56,795 nucleotides of DNA from Gnetum montanum. Its lineage: Eukaryota; Streptophyta; Gnetopsida; Gnetales; Gnetaceae. Below, piece by piece: positions 12,110 to 24,489 of the stretch. The notes below the pieces were generated by a model, which was not told where the DNA came from, did no database searches, and was given only the letters and a program-made list of their open reading frames with translations. A program made the translations under genes and the position numbers. Within the stretch, counting starts at the first letter, position 1. Every line of letters starts with the position of its first letter. The stretch lies in the NCBI GenBank assembly GCA_015680685.1, contig MNCI01026967.1:37258-94052 (forward strand). The letters are read 5' to 3'.

Positions 12110-13620
12110 CCATGGGTCATGGTGGAGTCATGATTAACCTTTTATCATGAAATTTGTACCCATAAGTGGTGGTGACCTTAAGGTTTGATTCTATGACTAT
12201 CATGAACTAACCATAAATTTTGATTTGCTTTACTATGAGATGTGGTTAGGCTGTGGTACTAAAGAAAACTTGAATTTCTAAAGATTTGAATGTTGAATTT
12301 AAATGCATTGTGATTCGTTGGAGTTGATTCAAGATGCTGAATAACTTGTGATGAGGAATTGGTATGTTTGATTTGTATTTTATGAGGAAATTTATTGATC
12401 CCAATTAAATAACCTTTGATCTTCTAGACACAATGCTAAACTTGAGCTACAATGAATTTAGTGAAAATGCTTTGATGAAGTTGTTGATGATGATAAACTA
12501 ATGATGAGATATATTGGAAATCTATTAATGAGAATGTTCATGATTGTTGATAAATTTTGAATGATAAATAAAAAATATGAATAAATTAATGATGATTAAG
12601 ATTGGTGATATGATGATAATTTGATGAAATGATGATGAGATGTTGAAAATAATGATGAATTAGAAAAACTTTTGTAACACCTTTAACCTTGTTGTTGTAG
12701 CATCTCTTATAATGATATTTTTTCCCCATATTTATCATCAAATGATGGGGCCATAATGATATATGATGAGACTAGCATTTTTTTTTATGGAAAATGGGCT
12801 AAAAATTGAGGAGACTTAGTAGATTGGGATAATTATTTAATTACATTTTTTCATTTATCTTTTAAAAAAGGAAAAATAAATGAAATTTCTTATCTTATCC
12901 TATATTAAATAAAAATTTAAATATAGATTACATGGTTTTGGTCCCTATTTTAGAAAAATTTTATTTTGTCTTCTTTTGTACTTTGACTTTATCCTTTTAT
13001 CTTCATACTTCACCTTGAATTTTTACATTTTCATGTAAAATTTTGTGTTTATTAACCTTGAATTTTGGCCTTTTGTATTCATTTCTTCTTCTTATTTGAA
13101 TTCCATAACATGAGCATGAGAATTGAGTGATGTATGATTGACTAAAATGCATGTTAGAATCAACACCGTGGTTAGGCCACCATGTGCTCTCCACAACTCA
13201 TGATCTACATAAATAAAGGCATATCCAAAATGTAATAAATCTACACTAATAGATGGCACCACGAGTTGATCATGGGCCTTAGTAAAGCAACCACAATCTT
13301 ACCATGACACATCATGAGGCAATCATGAGTTAACAAGGACCTGTGGTTAAGATAGAATTATACCAAAGATAAGTGTAGTACTATAATAATTCCAAAATCA
13401 ACCATGTCTCATATTCAAGCCTTCATGACTTCAGCATGACTTTTGGTCAAGGGACCATGATATAGCCATGACTTGTAATCAAGGCTCTTAGTACTTTGAT
13501 ACACTATGACCTTACCACAATTCATGATCAGGCATCATAAAACAATAATGAGTACACCATGACTCATAGTCTGCAAAATCATGAGTAAGCCACCACTCAT
13601 AGTCCTAGTTATGATCAACA
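12110..13620. repeat. Low-complexity GATGAT tract and scattered CATGA-type repeats
   Basis: About 12470-12670 is dominated by GATGAT/AATGATGA words, a degenerate trinucleotide tract. On either side (12110-12250 and 13250-13620) sequence like the 31-bp minisatellite recurs irregularly: ATCATGAG, CCATGACTCATAG, ACCATGAC. The interval 12680-13240 is AT-rich, with no gene seen. These blocks may be remnants of one larger array broken by insertions and mutation. Confidence 0.45.
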
Positions 13621-14240
13621 TTTTAGATAAATTTATAGGAAAGGCTAGATAATCTTTGAATTTTAAAGAGACCTTAATTTAGCTATGTAACCCTAGGAAA
13701 TATGATACCAGCTAGTGACAACAAAGAAGAAAAATGCATCAATGTTGTGCAAGTTTTCATGCACAAACAACTTATATGTTGGATTGACTAATTAAAAGGA
13801 AAAACATAAAATTGAACATTGTTGTTCAACTTATGTTCTATTCTATGTTACTATAAGTATAAATTTATAAACAATGAAGGCTAATTAAGAAATTAAAAAA
13901 CATATAAGTAATACTCCATTATGTGAAGGTTTACACCTCATACTACATGTTGTTCACAATGCCTCTAACTTGTTTAATTAGGTCTAATGTGCACTAGATA
14001 TATGTTTATTTGTATTTTTATTCTTCTTGATCTTATTAAATACATGGAAAGAGTTATATTTAACTACATAATATAATCTTCCTAATGGCTTGTAACTATT
14101 GTTGGAGCTAAAACTAGATGGGTATATGTATCCTCATATACATATAGTTAACATTACACTTTTGTAGAACTTAAAAATAAATAAAAATATGACATATTAG
14201 CATCCATATAAAAATTAAACCTATGACTTTCAAACCACTA
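13621..14240. other. Non-coding DNA upstream of the plus-strand copia element
   Basis: AT-rich sequence without a supported frame or recognisable repeat. It is the left flank of the copia LTR beginning at 14241. The right flank of that element is lost, so a target duplication cannot be tested. Confidence 0.5.
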
Positions 14241-15502
14241 TGTACCTTTTGATGTATCAAAATGTTAAGTAAAATTCAGTCAAAGATTGTTTGCATGATT
14301 ATGTGGTTATTGTGTTTGTAGCATAATGTACATGGGAAACCAAGATGAGATATAGCCTACAAGATGACAAGAAATGAACTAGTCTAAAGGTCAAAGAAGA
14401 AGGTCATGCACAAGGTCTCAAAAAAATATGTAAGAATTCTAAAGAATGTGGATGAGGACCAGATGCTATACAAGCAATGTTATCATCATTAAAGCATGTG
14501 GAAGATCAAGGTTGTGGACAAGGAATGATGAATTCATCATGCAAAGGAATTTAAAGAAAGATGTCTCCAAGAAATAGTAGACATCCTGGTACAACTGGAA
14601 AACACATAGACAAAGATGTCTTCAAGAAATAGTAGACATCTTTCCTTAGGCAAAGAAATCTTTACTAGAGAAAGACATCTTCACAGAATGTAGGACAGAA
14701 TTAGAAAGACATCTTTCATAAGACAAAGACGTCTTCCCAGAATCAAGATTTTAGAAAGACATCTTTCCCAAACAAAGACATCTTCCTAGAATTGAATGTA
14801 AAAATAGAAAGACATCTCATGCATGAAGAAGACATCTTCCATGATCATTGCCTAGTCATTGCTCAAGTTTCAAGATGGAATTAGAAACATGGAATTTATA
14901 AGAAGACATCATATGCATTGAGAAATGTCCAAGCATGTGTAAAATCATTATATAATCATTTGTCAATCATTTTAAATTTTGTTGATCCTCATTGTTCTAT
15001 TTTTTTCATTAAAAAGTTTGTTGTACTCAAAGTGCAAGGATTAGAAAATTGAGTTGCATTTATCCCTTATAATTATTCTCCATTATTGCCCTATGGGATT
15101 GATGTGCTTCCTGTAGGAAGGCATCTTTCTTAAGCTTCTCAAGATCCTATAGGATTGAGTGTTTGGTATTATAGAACAACACTCTAGGGTATAGCTCAAG
15201 ATTGCAAAGGTTGTGGAAGCCTAGAAACCACATTCCAAGCTTTACGGCACCTTGCAGGATTAAGTGGTTTGTATTGTAGCACAACACTTTGCAGTAGGGC
15301 TTTAAGACTATACAAGGTGTGGACCCTTCAAACTGCATTTGAGAGCAACAAAGTTTGGATGTGTTCTTGAGATCTATCCTTCAAGTGTAGACTACCGAAG
15401 TTGGGGAACCATATTAAATTTTATGTGTATGCTTTTTCTAAAAAATTTTTAATTTAGAAAACTTATTCATCCCTACCCCTTCTAAGTTTAATGATCCAGA
15501 AC
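14241..15502 (+). repeat. Copia 5' LTR with GACATC-rich array
   Basis: The LTR starts TGTACCTTTTGATG, aligned with TGTGGACC at 18848 in the 3' copy, and ends just before the primer site at 15503. The first ~290 bp align with 18848-19141. Between 14555 and 14910 the word GACATC, or its reverse complement GATGTC, occurs about a dozen times, often as AAGACATCTT. One intact GACGTC is at 14728-14733. Two copies of a ~110-bp block containing a TATAGGATT/GCAGGATT word and GTAGCACAACAC lie near 15145-15340. Confidence 0.8.
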
Positions 15503-15514
15503 TGGTATTGGAGC
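15503..15514 (+). promoter_or_regulatory. Primer-binding site, tRNA-Met type
   Basis: TGGTATTGGAGC differs at two positions from TGGTATCAGAGC, the complement of the initiator tRNA-Met 3' end used by plant copia elements for minus-strand priming. Its place directly after the 5' LTR supports the call. Confidence 0.75.
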
Positions 15515-15589
15515 CTGCTATTCTTCTTTATGATCATCAACTACTAGAATGAAGAATTTTGGGAACATATTACATAAAGTCATTCATGT

Positions 15590-17157
15590 TTGAAAAATTC
15601 AACTTTGCCTACTAAAAAGGCAGAATGTAAGTATTTTTCAAATCCATGGAATTTTGAGTGTGGAAGTCAATCCTTGAAGGCTATGCTCCACCTGTTCATA
15701 GCTCCTCTAGCATCATCAAGCCTCGCAACAAATTGACAAAAGAGGAAAATGATAAGTTCATGTTTGATTCAAAAGAAAAAATTATTTATATTGTGCATTG
15801 AATAAATCTGAATATAATATGGTAGTAGGATGTAAAATGGCCAAAGAAATTTGGCAAACTTTAGAAGCTACATTTGAGGAAACTTCTATTGTTAAGTAAT
15901 CAAAATTATTAGTTTTGCAAAGTAAGTATGATAAACTCAAATGAGAGAAGGTGAAAAAATAAAGGATTATTTCTCTATAGCTAATGATCTTATTCTAGCT
16001 ATTAGCAGAATAGGAAACGATCTACTTGAAACTGATGTCATCATCAAAATTATCAAAACTCTATAATCAAAGTTCATACCAAAGGTTACAACTATGGAGG
16101 AAAGCAAAAATTTCTTAACATTGAAATTCAAAGAGCTTAAAAGTGGTCTCATTTCTTATGAAATGAATCTCATAAGTGAAGGAGAAATCCATGAAAGACC
16201 TATTGATCTAAAGACTACCGCCATGGAGAAGGAGTAAAATAACCATGATGAGGGTAACAAAGTTGAAATTGCCATTCTCTAAAGAAAACTACAATGATTG
16301 CTTACAAGAATAACTAATGAAGTATCTTAGAAAAGGGCCAATATTTTTAGAGGTAGAGAAAGAGGTAAAAAAATTTTAAATACTTCTAACTTGGATTTCT
16401 TTTCTATAGAATTTAGGCTTTGTGGAGGAAGAGGCTGTATGACCTTTGAATGTCCAAGCGATCCAAGCTATAGCAAGGTACAACCAACAAATAGATCCAA
16501 TGATGAGGAATAGAAAAAGAAAAGCTTTTCTACAAGTTGGAATGATGGTGAGTGAATTGAAGAAGAAGCATTCAATTCTTCTAAAGATTCACATCTCATA
16601 TGCATGGTGCTTACCAATGAAAATTTCTCACATATGGCTAAACAAGATGGTAAGTGTGACAAGAGGTATAATGAATTTAAAGAAGAAATTTTTTTACGTA
16701 ATTTGATTAGGAAGGTAAAGAAATTAGTAGTTTCTAAGCTACATGTTATTCATATTGAAGTGAAAGAAGAGATCTCATGCATAAAAGCTGAGATTTAACA
16801 ACTAACCTCTTTTAATAAGGATTGCGACAAGGATTAAGAACATGAGGCTCCTAAAAAGTAGCCATGGAATTTAGAGGAAGAAAACATGAAAAATCATGTG
16901 CAAGATCAAGCATAGTCAAGTTTGATAATTTTGATCATGAGGATAATACTTTATTTATTTTTAAAAATTATGGATATAACAAAACTCTTAACTATATTCA
17001 TGATGATCAAAACAATTTTAATACTTGGTCTTGTCAAAAAGGCTTTGGTAAGAAAATTGTGAAAGTACCAATTAATGAGAATGAAGAGAAGTGGAGAATT
17101 GAAAATTATACAATAAGTGATCAAAGGTTCTATCATAAAAATCATGTAAAAATATAG
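15590..17157 (+). pseudogene. Copia Gag, decayed (plus copy)
   Basis: Pieces in several frames follow the plant copia Gag order. LEGYAPPVH lies near 15675. NKSEYNMVVGCKMAKEIWQT near 15805-15865 matches the UBN2-type Gag core. A damaged zinc knuckle, LCGGRGCMTFEC, is near 16419-16454; the first Cys is lost and the His is replaced by Cys. An acidic/basic C-terminal part follows, with an open frame at 16864-17154 (NYGYNKTLNYIHDDQ). Stops and shifts interrupt every block. Homologous blocks exist in the minus copy at 24449-23218, where the frames are better kept. Confidence 0.75.
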
Positions 17158-18847
17158 ACATCACACATATGATCTAATGAGAGAGAACCAAAGGATGAGG
17201 TGATACTTCATGATAGGGGACCTCATCTCAAACTCCATTAATCTTCTATTCTCCTTTGCAAGCAAGGTAAGTCAAGGTAAGCTTAGATCTCTTTTTTTGC
17301 TAGGTAATATGGTATTTGAAGTCCAGAATTATTTGTGTCTTGAAAAATGGTGGAATAATTTTTTAGAGCATTCCTTACATTCATTTCTTGAGCTTGACAT
17401 AATTGGTTTTATGAAAACATGTTTGTAACTCTTATTTTGATTTTCTTTTCGATCATTAGCTTATTGGTTTTAGTCATGTTTAATCTAAACTTATCTTGAA
17501 GATCTAACTCTAAGCTCATGGAATTTAGGATATTTTTCTATTTAAGAAAAGTTTGTGAAAACTCCTATCAATATTACTCATTGGAGATCTTAGTCTCCAC
17601 ATTTGAGCTTAACGTTGACCTACAATTGTAGTGCATTTGCGATTTACAACATTTGTAAATTAATAGCCCATGATAAGTAGCACATGTGTAGGGGGAGCCT
17701 ATTTCTCATTATCCATCACCATCTTGAAGATCATCAATGTAGGGTGAGCCTATTTCAAGAGACATTGAAACAACAAATATTCCCAAACAAGTAAGATAAG
17801 AACATCAAGAGGTATTTTTTCTTTTTAGTCAGTGGCTTAAATTTGTGATATTCTTTTGCATGATTATCATTTTATTTTTGAAAAATGATTGTGTTTGTGG
17901 CATTGCCTTGTATAAAAAGAAAAATATTCATGTTTTTTTAATGACTTCCATATCTTTTGTGTTGATATTTTTCAAATTTCTAGTTAAATATAAAGATACA
18001 ATTTCTAATGAGATATTTATTTCAATTAGATAGGTTGCTTGATCTATACTTGGTCTTTATCATCAAATTATGCATTGGTTATTTTTGTTCTAAGTTGTAC
18101 ATCCTTGTCTTGAACTAATGAGAGAAAATCTTATGTATCATCAGCCCACCTATTTGATATTCAAACATAAGCTAAAGTAAGAAGTACATATATGTTTATG
18201 AAAGAATGTAGATAGTGATATTATTTCTTACACTAATATGAGCAAGCACATGATCATTTTGATTTTGGGAAAAGTATCCATGATTTTAATTGAAACATCC
18301 TTTGAGTAGTTTTCCTTGAGATGCACTTCCTAGCTCAAGAATTTAAAATATAGCATGACTGATCTTACATTGTGAAAATGTATTCTCCTTATCATATAAG
18401 CTATGCCCTAATATTTTACTAATGTTTTTTTAAAATGATAGAGAATATTTGAGCATTAAAAGAACCATGTACTATAACATACTAATGATTCATTTGAGAT
18501 AGGTTACTTGATCTTCAAGGCTTATACTTTACTTCAAGCATTAAGTTTGAGTATCACTTGGAAAGACTTGGATTAGTTCTTGATAAATTTGAGACAGCTC
18601 CTCATGCAGCTTAGTGCTGAAAAATGTGTGCTCTTTAATTGATATTGTTGCTTGCTAATTTTTTTGGATTCTATCATGATTGTCGATTATGCTTATTTTA
18701 TACTACACTTTCATGAATACACTCTCCCTAGTTTATGTGCCTTATCCTTTTTGCTGCTATTCAAAAAGGGAAAGAATAGTATGGTTATATTTGTATGATC
18801 ATGGATCCATTTTCTTAAGTTTTGAACATCACAATAAAGGGAAATAT
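17158..18847 (+). other. Pol-less 3' internal region and polypurine tract of the plus copia copy
   Basis: About 1.7 kb between gag and the 3' LTR. I looked for integrase and RT blocks in all frames and saw none. A purine run, AATAAAGGGAAATA (about 18833-18846), directly before the LTR is the likely polypurine tract. Short open stretches at 17845-18030 and 18680-18874 are AT-rich and do not look coding. The words CCTATTTC and GTAGGG(G/T)GAGCC recur near 17690-17755. Confidence 0.6.
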
Positions 18848-19141
18848 TGTGGACCTTTCAGTGTGTCAAAAAGTTAAGTAAAATGGAGTCTAAGATTATT
18901 TGCTTGATTGTGTGATTATTATGTTTGTGGCACAATGTACATGGAAAACCAAGTTGAGTTAAAGCCTACAAGATGACAAGAAATGAACTAGTTTATGCTC
19001 AAAGGAGAATGTCATCCACAAGGTCTAAAATGAACATACAAGAATTCCAAAGAACATGGATGAGGACTAGATACTATACAAGAAAAGTTATCATTATTAA
19101 AGAATGCAAAAGATCAAGGTTGTGGACAAGGAATGATGAAT
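18848..19141 (+). repeat. Copia 3' LTR, truncated (plus copy)
   Basis: It aligns with 14241-14534 of the 5' LTR, including shared words such as GCCTACAAGATGACAAGAAA. Homology stops at GATGAATTCA (19132-19141), where gypsy-related sequence begins. The remaining ~950 bp of the LTR, including the GACATC array, are missing. Confidence 0.85.
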
Positions 19142-19142
19142 T

Positions 19143-20184
19143 CAGGGTGTTCAAAGCACACCCAATTTTTGTCTAGGGTGTTCCCTTCTCTTATCATGAA
19201 CATCCACTTTTGTAAAGATTGTAACTCTGTACACTTGGGCCCTTAGAGTTTGTCTATTTCATCTAAGTTAGTTTATGTCAGTAAATAATTCATACCTTTC
19301 CAATATTTTGCAAGGGAGTGGGAGTTGTTCCTCCTATTTTGCACTCAAGGATGAGTGTTCATTCAGTTGTGGGGGTATGATGAAGCATGTTTTCATCTAC
19401 TTAGATGTTAGGTATCTGATGTCATAGGATACATGCTAGACTATAAATAAAACACTTGGGATCATGATTTTCAATCAGTTTTATCAATTTTTATTCATTG
19501 TAGCAAAGCTATTGTAGTTTGTTTTCCCTAGAGTTAGAATATTTTCTAAATGCCTACTACATGAGTCTAAGTGTATATAGATCTTTGTTCTAACATTGAT
19601 CTACCTAAGTATAGCAGTGTGATGGGAATAAAAATAAACTCTTTTAACAATCCTTGTAGCATTGAGAATAGATTAATATTTTCTTTCATGCACTTTTACT
19701 TTCATGCACTTTACTTTAATTTATTTGAATTAAGAAATTTCTTTCTAGTTGTTAATGAATGCAAGAATGACCATTTTGAGCATACATATAATACTTAATA
19801 CCCAAAAATGCTCAATGTTTGGTAGTCCAACAACACTATATGTGTTTATGATGTCTCCAGGAAAGTGGGATGGGTACTTGTGTTAGGTTAGCTAGGAAGT
19901 GAATGAATTAGATCTTAACATTATTTAAATTTTCATTCTTCCTTTTTTTTATTACACTTTTAAAACATAAAATAAGAAAAATCATGTACCTCAATTACAC
20001 TTAAACCATACACTTGAGCCTCACAAGTGTCGTTGGGAAGACAATGAATGTTCTTAACACCCATTTCACTTCCTAGAGGAACTATTATACTAGAGAACTA
20101 TAGGTCCATGGAATTCAACTAGATCATGCGTCAATGACTTAGTGATTCATATGGTTTGGTGTAGGGGTACCTTTCCACTCATTA
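19143..20184 (+). repeat. Gypsy 3' fragment with LTR copy 3
   Basis: Positions 19143-19377 match the 3' internal end of the first gypsy element (9740-9974), including GTCTAGGGTGTTC and the polypurine tract TTGTGGGGGTA. The 807-bp LTR runs from TGATGAAGC at 19378 to CACTCATTA at 20184, with TATA-like GACTATAAATAAAAC near 19439 and GGGAATAAAAATAA near 19624. No gag or pol precedes it. It is thus the 3' end of a second family member, trapped between two truncated copia LTRs. Confidence 0.85.
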
Positions 20185-21240
20185 GTAGTCCACACTTAGA
20201 GGTTAGATTTCTTACACATCTTCAACCTTTGTTTCTTTCAAAATGTGATTTAGAGGAAACCACAACCTTTACAAAGTTTAAGCTTTTCTAGGAAGAGTTT
20301 CATGACTATGAAAACTCCCTATTCCACAAGGTCACAACAAGCTCAATAGTGATTTAAAGGATCCCACAGCCTATACAAAATAGAACTCCTCTTCAAATGA
20401 TTTTGACATGGTAAAAAAACGCAATCTCGTAGGATATTGACAAGCTCTAAAAGGATGCCTTCTTGTAAGAACCACATCAATCCCTCATGGTAGCAAGAGA
20501 AAAAAATAACTATAAGGAGAGAGTATTACTTAATTTACAAATACCTTGGATAATGAAGCATACTTTCACAACAAATCTAACAAATGATGTGAAAATTCAA
20601 ATATACAAGTACCACATCATATGATAGAAAATGATAGCATTGATGTTGACAATGCTTGCTTAATATCAAAGTGTTTAGAGTCTACTTATAGCTTCAAAGG
20701 TTTCAAAAACATCTTAGAATTCATGCAATAGCTATTTAACAACTAGTTTAGATTTTTCATTTGAGATAAGGATGTCTTTCTGTATTTAGCTTCAACTCTA
20801 GGAAGACGTCTCCTTTAAGAATGATACATCTATGGGAAGACATCTTCTTTTCAAAGGAGACATCTCCTATTTTTTGGAGATGTATTTCTATGATTGACTT
20901 CCTCTTAGCTAAGACATCTTCATGTGATTGACTTTTTCTCAACCAAGACATCTTTTGTTCCGTGGAGACATCTTGTCAACTTCTAAGCTCTAGTTCTTAA
21001 GGCTTCTTTTGTTGATTTAGCTGCATCTTAATCCTTTCAGCATCTTCATTTATATTGTAGTATTTATTCATTTTCATGCTTTCATTTTTCCTATGAATTA
21101 TTTTACTTTGATAGCCATGCTTCCTTCAGTCCTTGTCCATGATGTGGAGTTCTTGTTCTTATCCTATAAATACAACATCCCCAACAAACATCCTTTGTTC
21201 TTCATTTTTCTTAAGGTTTTTACATACCAAAAGGTTAACA
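20185..21240 (-). repeat. Copia 3' LTR (minus copy), end truncated
   Basis: It begins TGTTAACC (minus strand, from 21240) right after the polypurine tract and matches the 5' LTR at 24604-25643. GACATC/GATGTC words recur between 20770 and 20975, with one intact GACGTC at 20805-20810. Its terminal part, present at 24490-24603 in the other LTR, is absent. Confidence 0.82.
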
Positions 21241-21254
21241 ATCTCCCCCATTTT
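21241..21254 (-). promoter_or_regulatory. Polypurine tract of the minus copia copy
   Basis: On the minus strand AAAATGGGGGAGAT lies immediately upstream of the LTR start TGTTAACC. This is the usual position and composition of the plus-strand primer in copia elements and fixes the internal/LTR border. Confidence 0.8.
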
Positions 21255-23217
21255 GGTGATGTTCGAAACTTAAGAAAATGGATTAATAGTCTCCTAGAAA
21301 TCATTAAGTCATATATTTTCAATATCACTCATGCCATCAGTTTAAATGTACCCATTAGATTCCAAATTCAAAAGTGTACTAACTCATAATCATTTAGTTC
21401 ATTCTACATCACATCATTCTTATATATTCATAAATGATAGCATTTTTTTGACAATCAAGTTTTCCAATAATGCCTCACTAATATCAAATATAATACCAAA
21501 TATTGTTCTCTTTTTGGACATCATCAATACACAAGAAGTGGAGTAGAGTAACAAGATAAATGAAGAAAATGCATAATTTTCATCAATACATAATAAGTAC
21601 CATAGTAGTTAAGACATATCTAACACATAAGAGATATTCAAATTAGTTTAGATCAAGCAATATGCAAGTTCTAGGTTCTTCAAATTTTGAAAAGTAGTTT
21701 ACAATATAATATCAATTCATTTTCAAACTTTCAAACTGACAACATGAGAACTTCTAAGACAATATATTTATGATGCTATCATAGAGATACAAACATTTTC
21801 AAGCACATTTGTAACATTGGTTCAAAGGGTTTTCAAACAAAATTCCATTTAGGAGCTAACCTTAGGTTAATGACCCATAACCAATTCAAATATAACTAAG
21901 AAAATCCTTCAAATTTATTTGCAATAGAAATTAAAACCAAAGTCTAATATCTAAGGTTTGACTATGTAAAGTCATTAGCCAAAATAAACCAATAGCACAT
22001 GCTTCTAAAATTATCCAATATTATACTTCTTCTAAGACAACAATGAATACTAAGTAATTTAATGGCAAGGGTGTAAATTCATACATATCCAACTTTTAAA
22101 AATCAATCAATTTCTCATAAGAGAAATTAATGTAATACAGAGCATACTAATTATTTCATCAACTAGACATATTTTTAACAAAATTCTATAAAGCAATTGA
22201 TGATCATTCTTAGATAGAAGAAATTAGTATAAGATAAAAACATCTTTTATTTACCTTCCTAAGATTTATGTCTTGGAGAAAAATCTTCATAGATTTCTAG
22301 GAATGGATTCTTTATAATAATCCATGAAGTTTAAGATCCCCCTACATGTGTGCTTATCTTAACATTTGTAAAACCTAGAGCTAGTTTTCCATAGACTTAA
22401 TAATACAAAAATATAAGAACATCTCAAACCAAATTAGTCTTCCTTGATCATTCAAATTTTCTTTCCTTTACAATATTTCTACAAAGCATGGTTCATCTCA
22501 GTGGCATCTTATGATAAACATTCATTCTAGATAATTAGATGTAGATTTTTATTTTAAGTACAAGTCCATTTTTTTTTAAATATCTGAGATATTTCATTGT
22601 TTAAGAAATAACACAAAGGATATCCATACAATTTTATGTCCTACAAATAAAGATATATGCCCTTATAAAAAATAAAGCATTTAAAAACTAATACAATTTT
22701 TAGCAAGAAAGGACATAGAAACTTACCACAACATACATTACTTGCAATTGAGATATAAAAGACTAATTAGGTTTGAGATGAGATGCTCTATCATGTAGTA
22801 CTTACCTTTTACACTTCTTTCATAAGTTATTTTGCATGGTGACCAAGCTTGTTCATGTTCTTTATGATGAAACAATTTTTGATCATCTTTTGTATCATCC
22901 ATATTTTTTAGGAATTTCCCAATTTCTCACCCATCTTCATTTCTAGTTGTTTCTTCATGTAAAATATCCTTACATGGAACTTTTTCGCAAGACAAGAATT
23001 AATTTTATTTTAATTAAAATGGGGATAATCAAAGTTTTGTTTACTTCCTTAATTTTTACATATGAATAAAATGTTCTCCTCATGAATGGGATTATCAAAC
23101 TTGATTATGCTTAAGCAAGAGATTGTATCCACGTGTGACACTTTTTTTAGAATTCCTAGGCTATTTTTCATGAACCTCTCCTTCTTGAAAACCTCTACAT
23201 TCTTCATCTAAAGGGAT
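21255..23217 (-). other. Pol-less internal region of the minus copia copy
   Basis: Between the end of gag and the polypurine tract I find no integrase, RT or RNase H block on the minus strand and no convincing frame on either strand. The part nearest gag (about 23200-22780) keeps weak similarity to the gag C-terminal tail of the plus copy (16860-17250), for example an NxLFI-KN motif. That shows the two internal regions are collinear. Confidence 0.6.
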
Positions 23218-24449
23218 TAGTTATTGAATCTTAGACTTTATGTCTAAAATCTCTCCTTTCAATTTGGTGTGAACTGCATTAAATTTTCCATTTATGTATT
23301 TCCTTACCTTTTTAAGTAGATAATATAGAATGATAATTTCTTCTTGTAATTCACTATACCTTTTGTCATACTTACCTCTTGGTTCATCAATAACTTGTAG
23401 TGAATTCTCATTTGTGAGAGCCATGTATATGAGCTGAGAATCTTTTGTGGAGTCAGCTACTTCTTCTTCACTTTGCTCACTATCATTCCAACTATTGTAG
23501 AAGTTGGTCTTTTTTATTTCAATATCAATCTTCTCTTTTCCTTGCAACCTATCATTGCTAAGATATTCAGAGGTCACATGGCCTCTTCCTCCACAAACCC
23601 AACATTCTATGGAAAAAGCATCAAAATTAGAATTTGAAAAATTCTTACCTTTAGAGTTATATTGATTAGATCCTCATTAATTGAATATCTTTACTTTTCT
23701 TGCAAGTAGCCATTGGGCTCTTCTTTAAAGAAGAGCCATCTCCTCTTCCTTGCTCACATCTTGCTTAGTTATTTCCTTTTCTTGGAGGTTGATTTTAGGG
23801 TAATGGGCTTTTCGTTTATTGCCCCGTCACTTACGAGGTTCATTTCATAAGAAATAAGAGCACTTTGAAGCTCTTGGAATTTTAGAAGTGAAAAATATAT
23901 AATCTCCTCCATGGCTACAACCTTAGTTCTAAATTCTAGTTGGAGTGTTTGAATCATTTTTATTATCACATTACTTTCAAGTAGATCATTACCAATACCT
24001 CTAATTGTTACAACTAAATCATTAGCCCTAGAAAAATAATATTTTATCTTTTCACCTTCTCTCATTTTAAGTTTGTTATATTCACTTTGAAAAATCAAAA
24101 GTTAGATTGTTTAACTATGGATGTGCCTTCATCAGTAGCTTCTAAGGTTTCCAAAATTTCCTTAGCAGTTCTACAACTAGCTACCCTATAAAATTAAGAT
24201 TTATTGAATGAAAAATATAAATTTTTTTTCTTTAGAATCATACATAAACTTATCTCTTTCTTCCAACGTCCATTTGCTCTATGGTTTGAGGGCCTTTGTT
24301 ACACTATCGACTAGTGGTGTGTATCCTTCAAGAATGGACTCCCAAATCTCAAACTCCATTGACTCAAAGAAGCCTTGCATGCTTGCCTTCCAATAGGAAA
24401 AATTGAACCCATCGAACATAGATGGCTTAATGTATGATGTTCCCTCCAT
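23218..24449 (-). pseudogene. Copia Gag (minus copy), frames partly intact
   Basis: The likely start is the ATG at 24449-24447, giving MEGTSYIKPSMFDGFNFSYW, a typical copia Gag N-terminus. Then come LEGYTPLVDS and the UBN2-type core in an open stretch at 24098-23769 (YYFSRANDLVVTIRGIGND). The zinc knuckle CWVCGGRGHVTSEY (about 23609-23568) keeps CxxC and His, but its last Cys is Tyr. An acidic C-terminal part at 23577-23221 (DSEQSEEEVADSTKDS) ends the protein. At least two frame breaks separate the blocks. Gag builds the particle and packages RNA; the partner supplying pol is not in the window. Confidence 0.82.
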
Positions 24450-24476
24450 AGTTTAGTCTTGAATGTTATGTTGAGT

Positions 24477-24488
24477 GCAAGAGTACCA
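24477..24488 (-). promoter_or_regulatory. Primer-binding site of the minus copia copy, eroded
   Basis: The minus strand reads TGGTACTCTTGC just inside the 5' LTR. It keeps TGGTA of the tRNA-Met site and sits where the plus copy has TGGTATTGGAGC. Confidence 0.6.
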
Positions 24489-24489
24489 G

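Larger units (their letters stand above)
14241..19141 (+). mobile_element. Gag-only Ty1/copia-type retrotransposon, plus copy
   Basis: A 5' LTR (14241-~15502), a tRNA-Met-type primer site, a decayed gag, a 3' non-coding region and the first ~294 bp of a 3' LTR (18848-19141) are in order. The internal region is only about 3.3 kb, and no protease, integrase, RT or RNase H block is visible in any frame. The minus-strand relative at 20185-25643 has the same layout and nearly the same internal length (~3.25 kb), so the lack of pol looks ancestral rather than a deletion. This is the design of non-autonomous elements that encode gag and borrow pol from a partner. The 3' end is cut off where a gypsy fragment begins. 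Confidence 0.75.

Noticed and set aside
16951-17145. Minus-strand open frame over the copia gag
   Set aside because: Shadow of the plus-strand gag C-terminal frame.
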